From Acholeplasmataceae bacterium UBA5769 (GTDB lineage Bacteria; Bacillota_I; Bacilli_A; Acholeplasmatales; Acholeplasmataceae), in the NCBI GenBank assembly GCA_002418725.1, contig DIER01000041.1, positions 5,987-69,986 on the forward strand: 64,000 bases of DNA. The letters run 5' to 3'. A program made the position numbers and the translations under genes. The notes below the pieces were generated by a model. The model did no database searches and was not told where the DNA came from. It saw only the letters and a program-made list of their open reading frames with translations. Below are positions 24,284-33,145 of the stretch, piece after piece. The first letter of the stretch is position 1. Each line of letters begins with the position of its first letter.

Positions 24284-25891
24284 ATGAAGCTTAATTACCG
24301 CAATACGTTTTATGTCGGCCTTATTTTCTTTATTATTTCCTTATTTTGGCAAACCTATGACATGATGATTGCGCGCACCATGATTGATAAGTTTGGTCTT
24401 AACCAAACATGGAGCGGTATTGTCATGGCGATTGATAATGTCATGGCAGTGATTTTGCTGCCACTTTTTGGTGCATTATCCGATAAGAGTAATGCGAAAA
24501 AAGGTAGACGGACACCTTACATCATTATCGGCACAGTTTTATCAGCGTTTGCATTCATGGCGCTTTCTTATGCAGAGCGTATCCAGACAATAAAAATACA
24601 AGAGACCGATGTGGTTGAACAACATTACGATGTTGCTTTTGGCACAGGTGTTGATTCTTCTGAGAGAAGTCACTGGTACATTGTCATTGAAAACATGGAA
24701 AATGAAAGACTGGATGCGTATCAAAACGGACGCATCAGTGGTCAAAAGTTAAGTGTATGGGAAAATAGTATTAAAAACCCTATGATTAACTTACTTGATG
24801 CAAACGGTGAAACGTTAAGTAACCGAGATTTATCAACGGTAAAAGATTTGTATTATAAATATCTCTCTGAGAGAGCCTGGGAAATCACAGCAACTGATCC
24901 AACCAATTTGATCATTTTTGCAAGTATCCTCTTTATTTCTCTCGTATCGATGGCTATATTCAGGTCACCTGCAGTTGCGCTGATGCCTGACGTAACCATC
25001 AAACCACTTCGATCCAAAGCGAACGCGATCATTACGCTGATGGGGGCGATTGGTGGGATTTTGGCAGTTTATATCATCATGCTTTCAGGTTTAAATAGAC
25101 ATGCCTACGATGATCATAGCGCTGTCTTTATTATCGTTGGTTTTGTCATGTTGGCTGCTTTAGGTTTATTCTTGTGGAAAGTTGATGAACCTAAGCTTGT
25201 AAAACATAAACAAGAGCTTGACCAAAAATTAGGTTTAGCACCTGATCAAACCAATCAACAGCCAAAACAAACCTTAAAAGCATTAACATTTAAACGTCGA
25301 TTTTCACTTTATTTGATCTTAGCCTCTGTATTCTTACTCTTTATGGGTTATAATGCAGTGATGAGTAAATTAGCAGATTATTTACCCAAAGTTTTAAACT
25401 TAAACTATTTTGATTATCAGTTCATTGTCGCACAAGCGATTGTGATCGCAGCCATCATTCCAATCGGTATCCTTTCGATGGCATTAGGGCGTAAACGTAC
25501 CGTTCAACTCGGCATGCTTATCATGGTGTTTGCAACCGCATATACCACACAGATTGGTGAAGGAGAACCTTGGTTAACCGCAACCATGATTGCCTTTGCA
25601 GGTATCGGTTGGACGATGATCGGAATCAACACCTATGTCATGGTTGTTGAACTTTCTAAAGGTTATGATGTTGGACGTTACACCGGTTATTATTATGCAG
25701 CATCCATGTCAGCACAAATTGTCACACCCATCTTATCGGGTGTGCTAATGGATTTATATGGCAGAGTGATTTTATTTCCTTATGCATCCATCTTTGTGGC
25801 GTTGTCATTTATCACGATGTTATTTGTCAATCAAGGTGAAGCTAAAAAAGTTAAAGGCAGTCTACTGGCTGCATTAGAAGAGGTGGAGTGA
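24284..25891 (+). CDS. MFS transporter with a large extracytoplasmic loop
   Basis: This 535-residue transporter has about 12 membrane helices. The MFS loop 2-3 motif appears as LFGALSDKSNAKKGRRTPYI (near residues 64-83), resembling the sucrose/maltose-type MFS branch (SLC45-like, also GPH-like). A hydrophilic stretch of about 110 residues (about 98-205) sits between two N-terminal helices, much longer than usual. AAAGGTG upstream supports ATG 24284 over GTG 24275. TATAAT at 24257-24262 is a likely -10. The substrate, probably a sugar, is inference. Confidence 0.82.
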   Translation: MKLNYRNTFYVGLIFFIISLFWQTYDMMIARTMIDKFGLNQTWSGIVMAIDNVMAVILLPLFGALSDKSNAKKGRRTPYIIIGTVLSAFAFMALSYAERIQTIKIQETDVVEQHYDVAFGTGVDSSERSHWYIVIENMENERLDAYQNGRISGQKLSVWENSIKNPMINLLDANGETLSNRDLSTVKDLYYKYLSERAWEITATDPTNLIIFASILFISLVSMAIFRSPAVALMPDVTIKPLRSKANAIITLMGAIGGILAVYIIMLSGLNRHAYDDHSAVFIIVGFVMLAALGLFLWKVDEPKLVKHKQELDQKLGLAPDQTNQQPKQTLKALTFKRRFSLYLILASVFLLFMGYNAVMSKLADYLPKVLNLNYFDYQFIVAQAIVIAAIIPIGILSMALGRKRTVQLGMLIMVFATAYTTQIGEGEPWLTATMIAFAGIGWTMIGINTYVMVVELSKGYDVGRYTGYYYAASMSAQIVTPILSGVLMDLYGRVILFPYASIFVALSFITMLFVNQGEAKKVKGSLLAALEEVE

Positions 25892-25895
25892 GCAC

Positions 25896-26423
25896 ATGAA
25901 AATTGCAGTGATAGGTCATTCAAGTTCAGGGAAATCAACGTTTTCAAAGCGTTTAGCTCAAGTCTATCAAATACCTGTATTGCATATCGATAAAATATTT
26001 TTTGAACCCAATTGGGTCGAACGTGATGAAAAGGTTGTTGAGTCTGAAATCAGAGCGTTTATGAACAACAAGCGGTGGATCATTGATGGTTTTTATCGTA
26101 AACTCGCGACAGAAAGATTTGAAGAGGCAGATCAAATCTTTGTGTTCAATTTTAACCGTTTTAAATGCCTTTATGGCGCGATTGTTCGTCGACTTAAATA
26201 TCATAATCAAAATCGTGATTCTGTCTGTGTAGGCTGCAAAGAAAGATTGAACCCAAGCTTTGTGTGGTGGATCTTATTTGGCGGTCGAAGAAAAGATTCA
26301 AGACAGCTATTAAAACGTTTTGAACAAGAACATAAAGACAAAATTATCATTTTTAAAACACGAAAACAAGCGAACCAGTATTTACGCATGATTGGATACA
26401 CTGGAACGCTCAATTATGAGTAA
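25896..26423 (+). CDS. P-loop kinase-like protein, FlaR/topology-modulation type
   Basis: This 175-residue nucleotide-binding protein has a P-loop GHSSSGKST (residues 7-15), followed by LHIDKIFFEPNW and WIIDGFY, the pattern of the adenylate-kinase-related family often labelled DNA topology modulation protein FlaR. The enzymatic substrate of that family is not established to my knowledge. It lies four bases after the MFS gene, suggesting co-transcription. There is no terminator before the gltX promoter. Confidence 0.75.
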   Translation: MKIAVIGHSSSGKSTFSKRLAQVYQIPVLHIDKIFFEPNWVERDEKVVESEIRAFMNNKRWIIDGFYRKLATERFEEADQIFVFNFNRFKCLYGAIVRRLKYHNQNRDSVCVGCKERLNPSFVWWILFGGRRKDSRQLLKRFEQEHKDKIIIFKTRKQANQYLRMIGYTGTLNYE

Positions 26424-26445
26424 TTTTGGTTATTTTTAGAATATG

Positions 26446-26474
26446 TTGTGAAAAAAAACTGATTATTGTATAAT
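26446..26474 (+). promoter_or_regulatory. gltX promoter
   Basis: TTGTGA (26446-26451), 17 bases, TATAAT (26469-26474), about 28 bases before the start codon. Confidence 0.75.
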
Positions 26475-26501
26475 CAATAGTGCATGTAAGGATGGGATAA
26501 T

Positions 26502-27848
26502 GTGGAACAAAAAGTGAGAGTGCGCTACGCACCGAGTCCAACTGGACAACTTCATATTGGAAATGCGCGTAGTGCGCTATTTAATTATTTATACGCACGT
26601 CACTTCGGTGGCGATTTTATTGTACGTATCGAGGATACCGATGTGCTCAGAAACGTACCTGGGGGAGAAGAGTCTCAGCTCTCAAACCTCAAATGGTTAG
26701 GTCTCGATTGGGATGAATCACCTGACAAGGGAGGTTCTTTTGGACCTTACCGTCAATTAGAACGTTTAGAGATCTATAAAGAGTATGCTGAAAAGTTACT
26801 TGAGATGGGATTTGCGTATAAAGAGTATCGCGAAAATTCTAAGAAATACGCCATCCGTTTTAAAGTGCCTAATGATGTTGAATTGACCTTTAAGGATCTG
26901 GTTCGCGGCGAACTTAAATTTCATTCAAAAGACGTCGAAGATTGGATCATGGTCAAAGATAATGGCATTCCCACGTATAACTTCGCGGTTGTTATTGATG
27001 ATCACTTAATGAAGATTACCCATGTCCTTCGTGGCGAAGAACATATCACGAACACTCCTAAACAAATCTTGGTTTATCGTGCTTTAGGTTGGCGAGTGCC
27101 TGAGTTTGGTCATATGACGATTATCGTCAATGAGCAAAAGAAAAAACTATCTAAACGTGATAAAAATGTGATTCAGTTTATCAAAGAATATCAAGATATG
27201 GGTTACTTACCTGAGGCGATGTTTAATTTCATCTCACTCTTAGGATGGTCACCCCAAAGCAATGAAGAAATTTTAACAAAAGAAGACATCATTACGCAAT
27301 TTGATCCAACCCGTCTATCCAAAGCACCTGCGATGTTTGATAAAAATAAGCTCGCTTATATCAACAGCAGATACATTAAAAAATTATCTGTTGAAGAACT
27401 TGCAGAGCGTTGCAGACCTTATTTAGTGAAGGCTGGTATTAATATCCCCACCGATGACTGGTTAAAACTTCTTGTCGGTATCTTACAAGATCGTATGAGT
27501 TACTTAGGTGAGATTGTTGAACTTCATCACGCCTTCTTCCATGACGATTTTGAAATCAAGGATGAAGCATTCCAATTTTTGGTTGACAATCAAAGTGCTC
27601 ATTTGCTTGAAACATTTAGAGATCATTTAGCACACAGTGATTTTTCACCAGAAGCGATTGAACCACTGATCAAACAAACAGGATTAGATACGCAAACGAA
27701 GGGTAAACCACTCTTCATGGGACTTCGTATCGCAACAACAGGAGATATGCATGGACCATCTCTACCAATCTCACTTGCACTTTTAGGTCAAGCACGTGTC
27801 TTTGCCCGCTTAAATCAAACCATTTCAAAACTACGAGGTGAATCATGA
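26502..27848 (+). CDS. gltX: Glutamyl-tRNA synthetase, shortened
   Basis: This 448-residue class I synthetase has APSPTGQLHIGNAR (HIGH motif) and KKLSKRD (KMSKS-type). Compared with about 483 residues in Bacillus, it lacks roughly 40 residues after GFAYKEY (residue about 107), where the cysteine-containing insertion normally lies; the chain passes straight to KKYAIRFKVP. The anticodon-binding domain is otherwise complete. It charges Glu, and in Gram-positives usually tRNA-Gln too. The start is GTG 26502; an ATG at 26500 is out of frame. It overlaps the lipoprotein gene by 4 nt. Confidence 0.93.
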   Translation: MEQKVRVRYAPSPTGQLHIGNARSALFNYLYARHFGGDFIVRIEDTDVLRNVPGGEESQLSNLKWLGLDWDESPDKGGSFGPYRQLERLEIYKEYAEKLLEMGFAYKEYRENSKKYAIRFKVPNDVELTFKDLVRGELKFHSKDVEDWIMVKDNGIPTYNFAVVIDDHLMKITHVLRGEEHITNTPKQILVYRALGWRVPEFGHMTIIVNEQKKKLSKRDKNVIQFIKEYQDMGYLPEAMFNFISLLGWSPQSNEEILTKEDIITQFDPTRLSKAPAMFDKNKLAYINSRYIKKLSVEELAERCRPYLVKAGINIPTDDWLKLLVGILQDRMSYLGEIVELHHAFFHDDFEIKDEAFQFLVDNQSAHLLETFRDHLAHSDFSPEAIEPLIKQTGLDTQTKGKPLFMGLRIATTGDMHGPSLPISLALLGQARVFARLNQTISKLRGES

Positions 27849-29380
27849 AAAGAATTTTTTTAATAGCTGCAGTGATGTTACTTTCATTAGGGCTTGTTGC
27901 ATGTAAAGATAACAAAGCTGGTCAGGTTACAGCAACCATCGATCAACTCGATGTGGAACTAACGTCATTTTCGTTTAAAGCAACGTTAAATGATCCAAAA
28001 AATGAAATCACAGGTACCATTACCGTGAGTTTATTTGATTCAACAGGCAAATTGATTCATACCAAAGATATCGTTGATATGGCTGATTTCGATAAATATG
28101 CCATCGGTGGTCTTATCAATACGATGACTTATACCTTAAAAATTTACGCGACGATTGGTCGAAATTCGGTCGTCTTAGTGGAGAGAACAGTACAGCTTGC
28201 ATCCGCAGCAATTGTACACGTGAAGACACCTGAAGACTTTAAGAACATGGTCAATAACCGTGCGGGTAATTATGTGTTAGATAACGATATCGATTTTGCA
28301 GGCGAAGTCTTCACATCACCTTTCACCTCAGCGTTCTCTGGAACGTTTGATGGCAAAGGCTTCTCTTTAAAGAACATCACGTTCAACAAGATTGTCGCTT
28401 ATACCGGTGTGTTTGGTTACATTTCAGGTGGTGTGGTTAAAAATGTCACCTTTGATAATGTCAATATTGGTACCGCAGAAGAACCTCTTTCGATGACCAC
28501 GTCATCACGTGTGGGTATTGTTGCAGGATATGTCGCATCATCCACAGGAAAACTTGAAAACATTGAAGTGAAAAACAGTACCATCAACTTCTCGACATCA
28601 TCCACTGTACAAGCATTTGTCGGTGGTTTAGTGGGCGAGTTTAAAGGTAATGTTACAGGAGCAACCCTTGAAAACACACTTGTGTCGGTGAAATCAACAT
28701 CTTATGGACGCATTCGTGTAGGTGGAGCGATCGGGTTTTTAGGTGAAGAAGCTGTGGTTAAGGAGATCAACAGCGGTGCAGATGTCCATTTTGAAATGGC
28801 AGGAGCAAACCTTAAAGATCGCAATTTAAACATCAATATCGGTGGTGTTGTGGGTTATCACAACGCACGAAACATCAACCGTTCTGTTGAACAGGTGATG
28901 TCAACGGGTAACATCAGTATCACCTTAGACTTTGGAACATCTGAAGGCACAACCAAGGCAAGCTACTCGGTTTATGTCGGTGGAATTGCAGGGATCGCTT
29001 ATAGCAATGTCAATGAAGCACTCTACAGTGGTTCAATCACGTTAAACCATGAGAAGAATGCCAATGAAGAACTGGTCAAAAAGTATGTCTTTGTCGGTGG
29101 TCTTTATGGTTTCTATGGTTCCAGCAAGAAGAGTAACGCGAACCTTCGCTATTCCGATAACCAGATGATCAACCTAAATCTCTCTGATGACGTGATTTAT
29201 AAGGCTTCTCAAACCGTCGCAGACCAAGATTCAACCGCACTTAATGTCTTCGCACATTATGGTGACCTAGGCTTGATGGTCAATACGCTAGATCAAACGG
29301 GTACAGATCAGATCGATGTCGCAACAACGCTTGATGGTTTCTTCACCAGTGAGATGATCAACACCTGGTTAGTAAACTAA
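27845..29380 (+). CDS. Surface lipoprotein with GLUG-like repeats
   Basis: This 511-residue protein begins with a lipoprotein signal peptide and lipobox LVAC (Cys20). Residues about 25-120 look like an Ig-like/FN3 beta domain. From about 130 on come repeated segments such as YTGVFGYISGG, FVGGLVGEFKG, RVGGAIGFLG, IGGVVGYHN, YVGGIAGIAYS and FVGGLYGFYGS, spaced 35-60 residues; these are GLUG-type repeats of a beta-helix. Such proteins are adhesins or peptidase-linked surface proteins. Translation is coupled to gltX by a 4-nt overlap, an unexpected pairing. No catalytic domain is visible. Confidence 0.82.
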   Translation: MKRIFLIAAVMLLSLGLVACKDNKAGQVTATIDQLDVELTSFSFKATLNDPKNEITGTITVSLFDSTGKLIHTKDIVDMADFDKYAIGGLINTMTYTLKIYATIGRNSVVLVERTVQLASAAIVHVKTPEDFKNMVNNRAGNYVLDNDIDFAGEVFTSPFTSAFSGTFDGKGFSLKNITFNKIVAYTGVFGYISGGVVKNVTFDNVNIGTAEEPLSMTTSSRVGIVAGYVASSTGKLENIEVKNSTINFSTSSTVQAFVGGLVGEFKGNVTGATLENTLVSVKSTSYGRIRVGGAIGFLGEEAVVKEINSGADVHFEMAGANLKDRNLNINIGGVVGYHNARNINRSVEQVMSTGNISITLDFGTSEGTTKASYSVYVGGIAGIAYSNVNEALYSGSITLNHEKNANEELVKKYVFVGGLYGFYGSSKKSNANLRYSDNQMINLNLSDDVIYKASQTVADQDSTALNVFAHYGDLGLMVNTLDQTGTDQIDVATTLDGFFTSEMINTWLVN

Positions 29381-29401
29381 AAACACAGATTAAACGTATC
29401 G

Positions 29402-29430
29402 CGCATATCCTCAGGGTATGCGTTTTTTAT
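29402..29430 (+). terminator. Terminator after lipoprotein gene
   Basis: CGCATATCC (29402-29410) pairs with GGGTATGCG (29414-29422), followed by six T. Confidence 0.88.
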
Positions 29431-29493
29431 CTTAAGATAACTTATAGAATCATAGGTTATACGGTATAATAAAGATTAATAGAGGTGAGCCAC

Positions 29494-31332
29494 ATGAAAA
29501 TCTCAAAAACGAAGTTTATCAATTACATTCGCTGCAACCGTTATCCAGCATTAGATGAAATCTATCAGGATAAGGATAAAGCGATCGTTTCGTTTACCGA
29601 TGATCCTGAACTAGAAGATTTGATTGGACTAGAAAATGAAGCGAAGAAGCGCGTTCTCATCGACAGCATGTATGATGAAGACGAAGAAGATGAAGAGATT
29701 GATCTGTTATCGGTTGATGATCCACAAATGGAAGTGATGTTACCCTATTACAACCTTATTGAAGTGTTGGCAGGGAAGATCATTGAAAAGAAATATGCAG
29801 GCGAAGTCACCTATAACTTAGATACCTATAAACAGAAGCGATTTAACTATGAGAAAAAGGGATTTCACTTTTACTGTTTCTTAGATGGCTATCAAGAAGA
29901 TGATCAAACCATCCGTATTTTTGAAGTTAAAGCGACAACGTCAAAGAAATTTGTTGAAAAAGAATACAAGAATGACGATAAAGAAAAAGTCCCCCTATTT
30001 GTAGAATCACCCGAAGGTGTTTTGATGCTTCAAGAAGATATCGGCGGTTGTGTGAATGCGCATTACCAGGAAAAAATTGCACGTTTTAAACAAAGACTAA
30101 CCAAAGAAGGACGTTATATCTATGATATTGCCTACCAACGTTATGTGTTAGAACACGCCCTTAAAACAAAGAAAAACGTGAAGTATTACTTGGTTGTACT
30201 CAACACGCACTATGTTCATGAAGGTCTTGTCAATGAGAAAAATGAACCTATCTATGGCGATGACATCATTAAGTTGATTGATGTGACATCGCTGACCAAA
30301 AAAATGATGCCGATACTAGACCAAGACATTGATACCGTAATTTCAAGGCTTGATGTGATGAACGCAAATCCGGTTGCTTTAGGGCCTCATTGTCAAAGGA
30401 AAGATACGAGACAATGTTTGTTTTATCCAATTTGTTACAAAGACATTCCGGAAAAAAACAGTATTTTTACCTACATGCAAAACCATGTAGGATTCCAAGA
30501 TGAACAAGGTGTTAAACACGACAGATTCGATTTAATTAACGAAGGGATTGTCTCGGCATTTGATATACCAAGAGAATGGTTGAAACGAGAAAATAACCAC
30601 ATCCAACGACAAGTGATGGATAGTGGTGAACCTTATTATCATCATACCAAGATTCGAGCAGGTATCCAGTCGTTGAAATACCCTATTTACCATCTGGATT
30701 TTGAAACATTTCCTTGTCCACTCCCCAGATTCAAAGGGGAAGTACCCTATGCACAATCTTTATTTCAATTTTCTATTCATATCGAACATGAACCAGGTGT
30801 TTGTGATAAAGATCAAGACAATGTCTCTTATATTGCATCCACACACGATGATTTAAGAGAAGACTTAGTTAAGCACATGCTGGATGTGATTAAACCTGAT
30901 GGAGGGTCCATCATGGTTTACAATCAGTCTTTTGAGCAAACAAGGTTAAAAGAAATGGCAAACATTTTTCCCAAATATCGTGAAAGACTTTTGGATATGG
31001 TGGATCGGTTGTTTGATTTGATGTATCTCCTTAGGGGAAATAAAAAATTGTTTGCAGCACTAGGTTTTTCTGAAGAAGAAGGAAAACTCATCAATTTTTA
31101 TCACAACGATTTAAACGGTTCCTTTTCAATTAAAAAGGTTTTACCTCTATTCAGTCATCTGACGTATAAAGGGATGCCGATTGCTAATGGAACACAAGCT
31201 TTAGTAGCCTATGCAAAATTTCCCATGATGGAAAAAGAAACCTTTCAAAAGACGTATCAAGACCTTTTAGAATACTGTAAACAAGACACGTGGGCAATGG
31301 TTGAAATTTTGGATTCATTGCGGAAAATTTAA
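29494..31332 (+). CDS. DUF2779 protein: Cas4-like Fe-S nuclease plus DEDD-type exonuclease modules
   Basis: This 612-residue cytosolic protein has two halves. The first (about 1-320) fits a Cas4/AddB-like PD-(D/E)XK nuclease: Cys14 near the N-terminus, a putative Asp131 and EVK (144-146), and a Cys300/Cys308/Cys314 group, together four cysteines that could hold a [4Fe-4S] cluster. The second (about 395-612, the DUF2779 region) looks like a DEDD exonuclease: DFET (Asp402, Glu404), NQSFE near 477 and YCKQD (Asp598). AGAGGTGAG precedes the ATG; TATAAT lies at 29465-29470. DNA or RNA repair is likely. The two-domain reading is from motifs only. Confidence 0.75.
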   Translation: MKISKTKFINYIRCNRYPALDEIYQDKDKAIVSFTDDPELEDLIGLENEAKKRVLIDSMYDEDEEDEEIDLLSVDDPQMEVMLPYYNLIEVLAGKIIEKKYAGEVTYNLDTYKQKRFNYEKKGFHFYCFLDGYQEDDQTIRIFEVKATTSKKFVEKEYKNDDKEKVPLFVESPEGVLMLQEDIGGCVNAHYQEKIARFKQRLTKEGRYIYDIAYQRYVLEHALKTKKNVKYYLVVLNTHYVHEGLVNEKNEPIYGDDIIKLIDVTSLTKKMMPILDQDIDTVISRLDVMNANPVALGPHCQRKDTRQCLFYPICYKDIPEKNSIFTYMQNHVGFQDEQGVKHDRFDLINEGIVSAFDIPREWLKRENNHIQRQVMDSGEPYYHHTKIRAGIQSLKYPIYHLDFETFPCPLPRFKGEVPYAQSLFQFSIHIEHEPGVCDKDQDNVSYIASTHDDLREDLVKHMLDVIKPDGGSIMVYNQSFEQTRLKEMANIFPKYRERLLDMVDRLFDLMYLLRGNKKLFAALGFSEEEGKLINFYHNDLNGSFSIKKVLPLFSHLTYKGMPIANGTQALVAYAKFPMMEKETFQKTYQDLLEYCKQDTWAMVEILDSLRKI

Positions 31333-31368
31333 GAAGTGATCCTTTTTCAATGAGATCATCACTTCCTT
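31333..31368 (+). terminator. Probable terminator after DUF2779 gene
   Basis: GAAGTGAT (31333-31340) pairs with ATCACTTC (31358-31365), but the T run is weak. Confidence 0.5.
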
Positions 31369-31407
31369 TACAAAATGCTAGAAAATGGCTTATTTAAGCA
31401 TGATTTG

Positions 31408-31436
31408 TTGTATAATTCATGAAATTCTACTATAAT
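31408..31436 (+). promoter_or_regulatory. cysS promoter
   Basis: TTGTAT (31408-31413), 17 bases, TATAAT (31431-31436). A second TATAAT overlaps the -35 at 31411-31416. Confidence 0.65.
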
Positions 31437-31459
31437 AAAACAAAGAGGAGGGCATTCAA

Positions 31460-32773
31460 ATGTTAAAGATCTACAACTCACTTACACAAAACATAGAACC
31501 ATTTGAAACAATCAAACCAAAGCGGGTTAGCATGTATGTCTGCGGACCAACCGTTTATGGCGATATTCATCTTGGAAATGCACGCCCTGTCATCTTTTTT
31601 GATGTTCTTAAACGTTACTTAAGTTATATCGGTTATGATGTTTTATTTGTCTCAAACATCACGGATGTTGATGACAAAATTATTGATAAAGCCAAAGAAG
31701 AAGGCGTCTTAGAAAAAGAGATTACAGATAGATATTTTAAACGTTTTGTCGAGATGACACATGCAGTGGGTTCATCCCTACCAGACATGATGCCAAAAGC
31801 GACGGAATACGTTAGCCAAATGATTGTTTATATTCAAGATTTAATTGACCAAGGGTATGCATATGCCAGACCTTCAGGTGTTTATTTTAGAGTTGGTAAA
31901 GTTTCTGATTACGGTATTCTCAGCAAACAAAATGTGGATGAACTCTCTCAAGGTGTTAGAATCAACTTAGAAGATGATAAAGAAGACCCAAGAGATTTCT
32001 CCTTATGGAAAACAACCGATGAAGGACTACGTTACACCTCTCCATGGGGTGAAGGTCGCCCCGGTTGGCATACAGAATGTGCTGTCATGAACCATGAAAT
32101 CTTTGGTGGTGAAATCGATATTCACGGTGGTGGAACCGATCTGAAATTTCCCCACCATGAAAATGAGATTGCACAAACCTGTGCACATGATCACCATCAC
32201 ATTGCACGCTACTGGATGCATGTAGGAAGACTCGATGTTAATGATACCAAAATGAGCAAATCGTTAGGAAACATCACTTGGGTGAAAGATTTAATTCAAG
32301 CATACGACGCTCTAGCATTTCGGTTTTTAATGGTTGGTCATCATTACCGCATGCCAATCAATTACTCAGATGATTTAATGCAACAGTTTAGCAAAGAATA
32401 TGATAAAATAAAACGAAGCCTTAAAAAAGCTTTTTTAACCGTGTCATTGAACAAAGCGTTTACGGTAGAAATCGATGAAGAACATAGAGATACCTTTTTA
32501 GGTTGGATGAATGATGATTTAAACATCCCTAATGTGATTACCCTCATCTATGATCTACTCAAAGCCATGAATAAAGAAAAAGATGTCTTTCGTTTGGCCG
32601 TCTTATATCAAACAACAAAGACGATTATGGACATCTTAGGCATTATGCCACGCTTTGAACTCACCGATGATACGATCAATCTTTATAAGGCGTGGGAACA
32701 AGCACGTACGGACAAAGATTTTGTAAGAGCTGACCAATTAAGAGTAAAGCTCAGCGAAAGAGGATGGATGTAA
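31460..32773 (+). CDS. cysS: Cysteinyl-tRNA synthetase
   Basis: This 437-residue class I synthetase has CGPTVYGDIHLGNAR (zinc ligand Cys and HIGH motif), the zinc-site WHTECAVM and HHENEIAQT segments, and KMSKS (TKMSKSLGN). It is somewhat shorter than the usual 460. GAGGAGGG precedes the ATG. It starts the Firmicutes string cysS-mrnC-rlmB and overlaps mrnC by 10 nt. Unlike metS, no T-box is visible in the 90-base leader. Confidence 0.96.
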   Translation: MLKIYNSLTQNIEPFETIKPKRVSMYVCGPTVYGDIHLGNARPVIFFDVLKRYLSYIGYDVLFVSNITDVDDKIIDKAKEEGVLEKEITDRYFKRFVEMTHAVGSSLPDMMPKATEYVSQMIVYIQDLIDQGYAYARPSGVYFRVGKVSDYGILSKQNVDELSQGVRINLEDDKEDPRDFSLWKTTDEGLRYTSPWGEGRPGWHTECAVMNHEIFGGEIDIHGGGTDLKFPHHENEIAQTCAHDHHHIARYWMHVGRLDVNDTKMSKSLGNITWVKDLIQAYDALAFRFLMVGHHYRMPINYSDDLMQQFSKEYDKIKRSLKKAFLTVSLNKAFTVEIDEEHRDTFLGWMNDDLNIPNVITLIYDLLKAMNKEKDVFRLAVLYQTTKTIMDILGIMPRFELTDDTINLYKAWEQARTDKDFVRADQLRVKLSERGWM

Positions 32774-33141
32774 ATTTGAATGGACTCACACTCGCCTATT
32801 TAGGTGATAGTTATTATGAATTATCGATCAGAACCTATCTCGTCGATAAAAAACTAACCGATGTCAATGATCTACATAAAGAGGCGATTAAATATACATC
32901 TGGTACAGCACAAGCTAAAATCATCCAATATCTCTTAGATAACAACCGTTTATCAGAAGCAGAACTAGACCTGTTCAAACGGGGAAGAAATGCATCTGGT
33001 CGCGGTCGTAAAAATATGGATGCGAAATTATACACACACGCAACAGGTTTTGAAGCACTGATTGGCGGTTTATATTTAACCGATAAAAATCGTGCTGACG
33101 ACCTCATTAAAGAAGCGATCACGTGGATCGAGAAAGGATAA
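32764..33141 (+). CDS. mrnC: Mini-ribonuclease III
   Basis: This 125-residue RNase III-type catalytic domain without a dsRNA-binding domain matures 23S rRNA in Firmicutes. Motifs LAYLGDSYYELSIR and GFEALIGGLYL (the latter with the catalytic acidic residue) are diagnostic. Its start overlaps cysS by 10 nt, as in Bacillus. The next gene is a P-type ATPase rather than rlmB, so the normal string is interrupted. Confidence 0.94.
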   Translation: MDVNLNGLTLAYLGDSYYELSIRTYLVDKKLTDVNDLHKEAIKYTSGTAQAKIIQYLLDNNRLSEAELDLFKRGRNASGRGRKNMDAKLYTHATGFEALIGGLYLTDKNRADDLIKEAITWIEKG

Positions 33142-33145
33142 TCGC

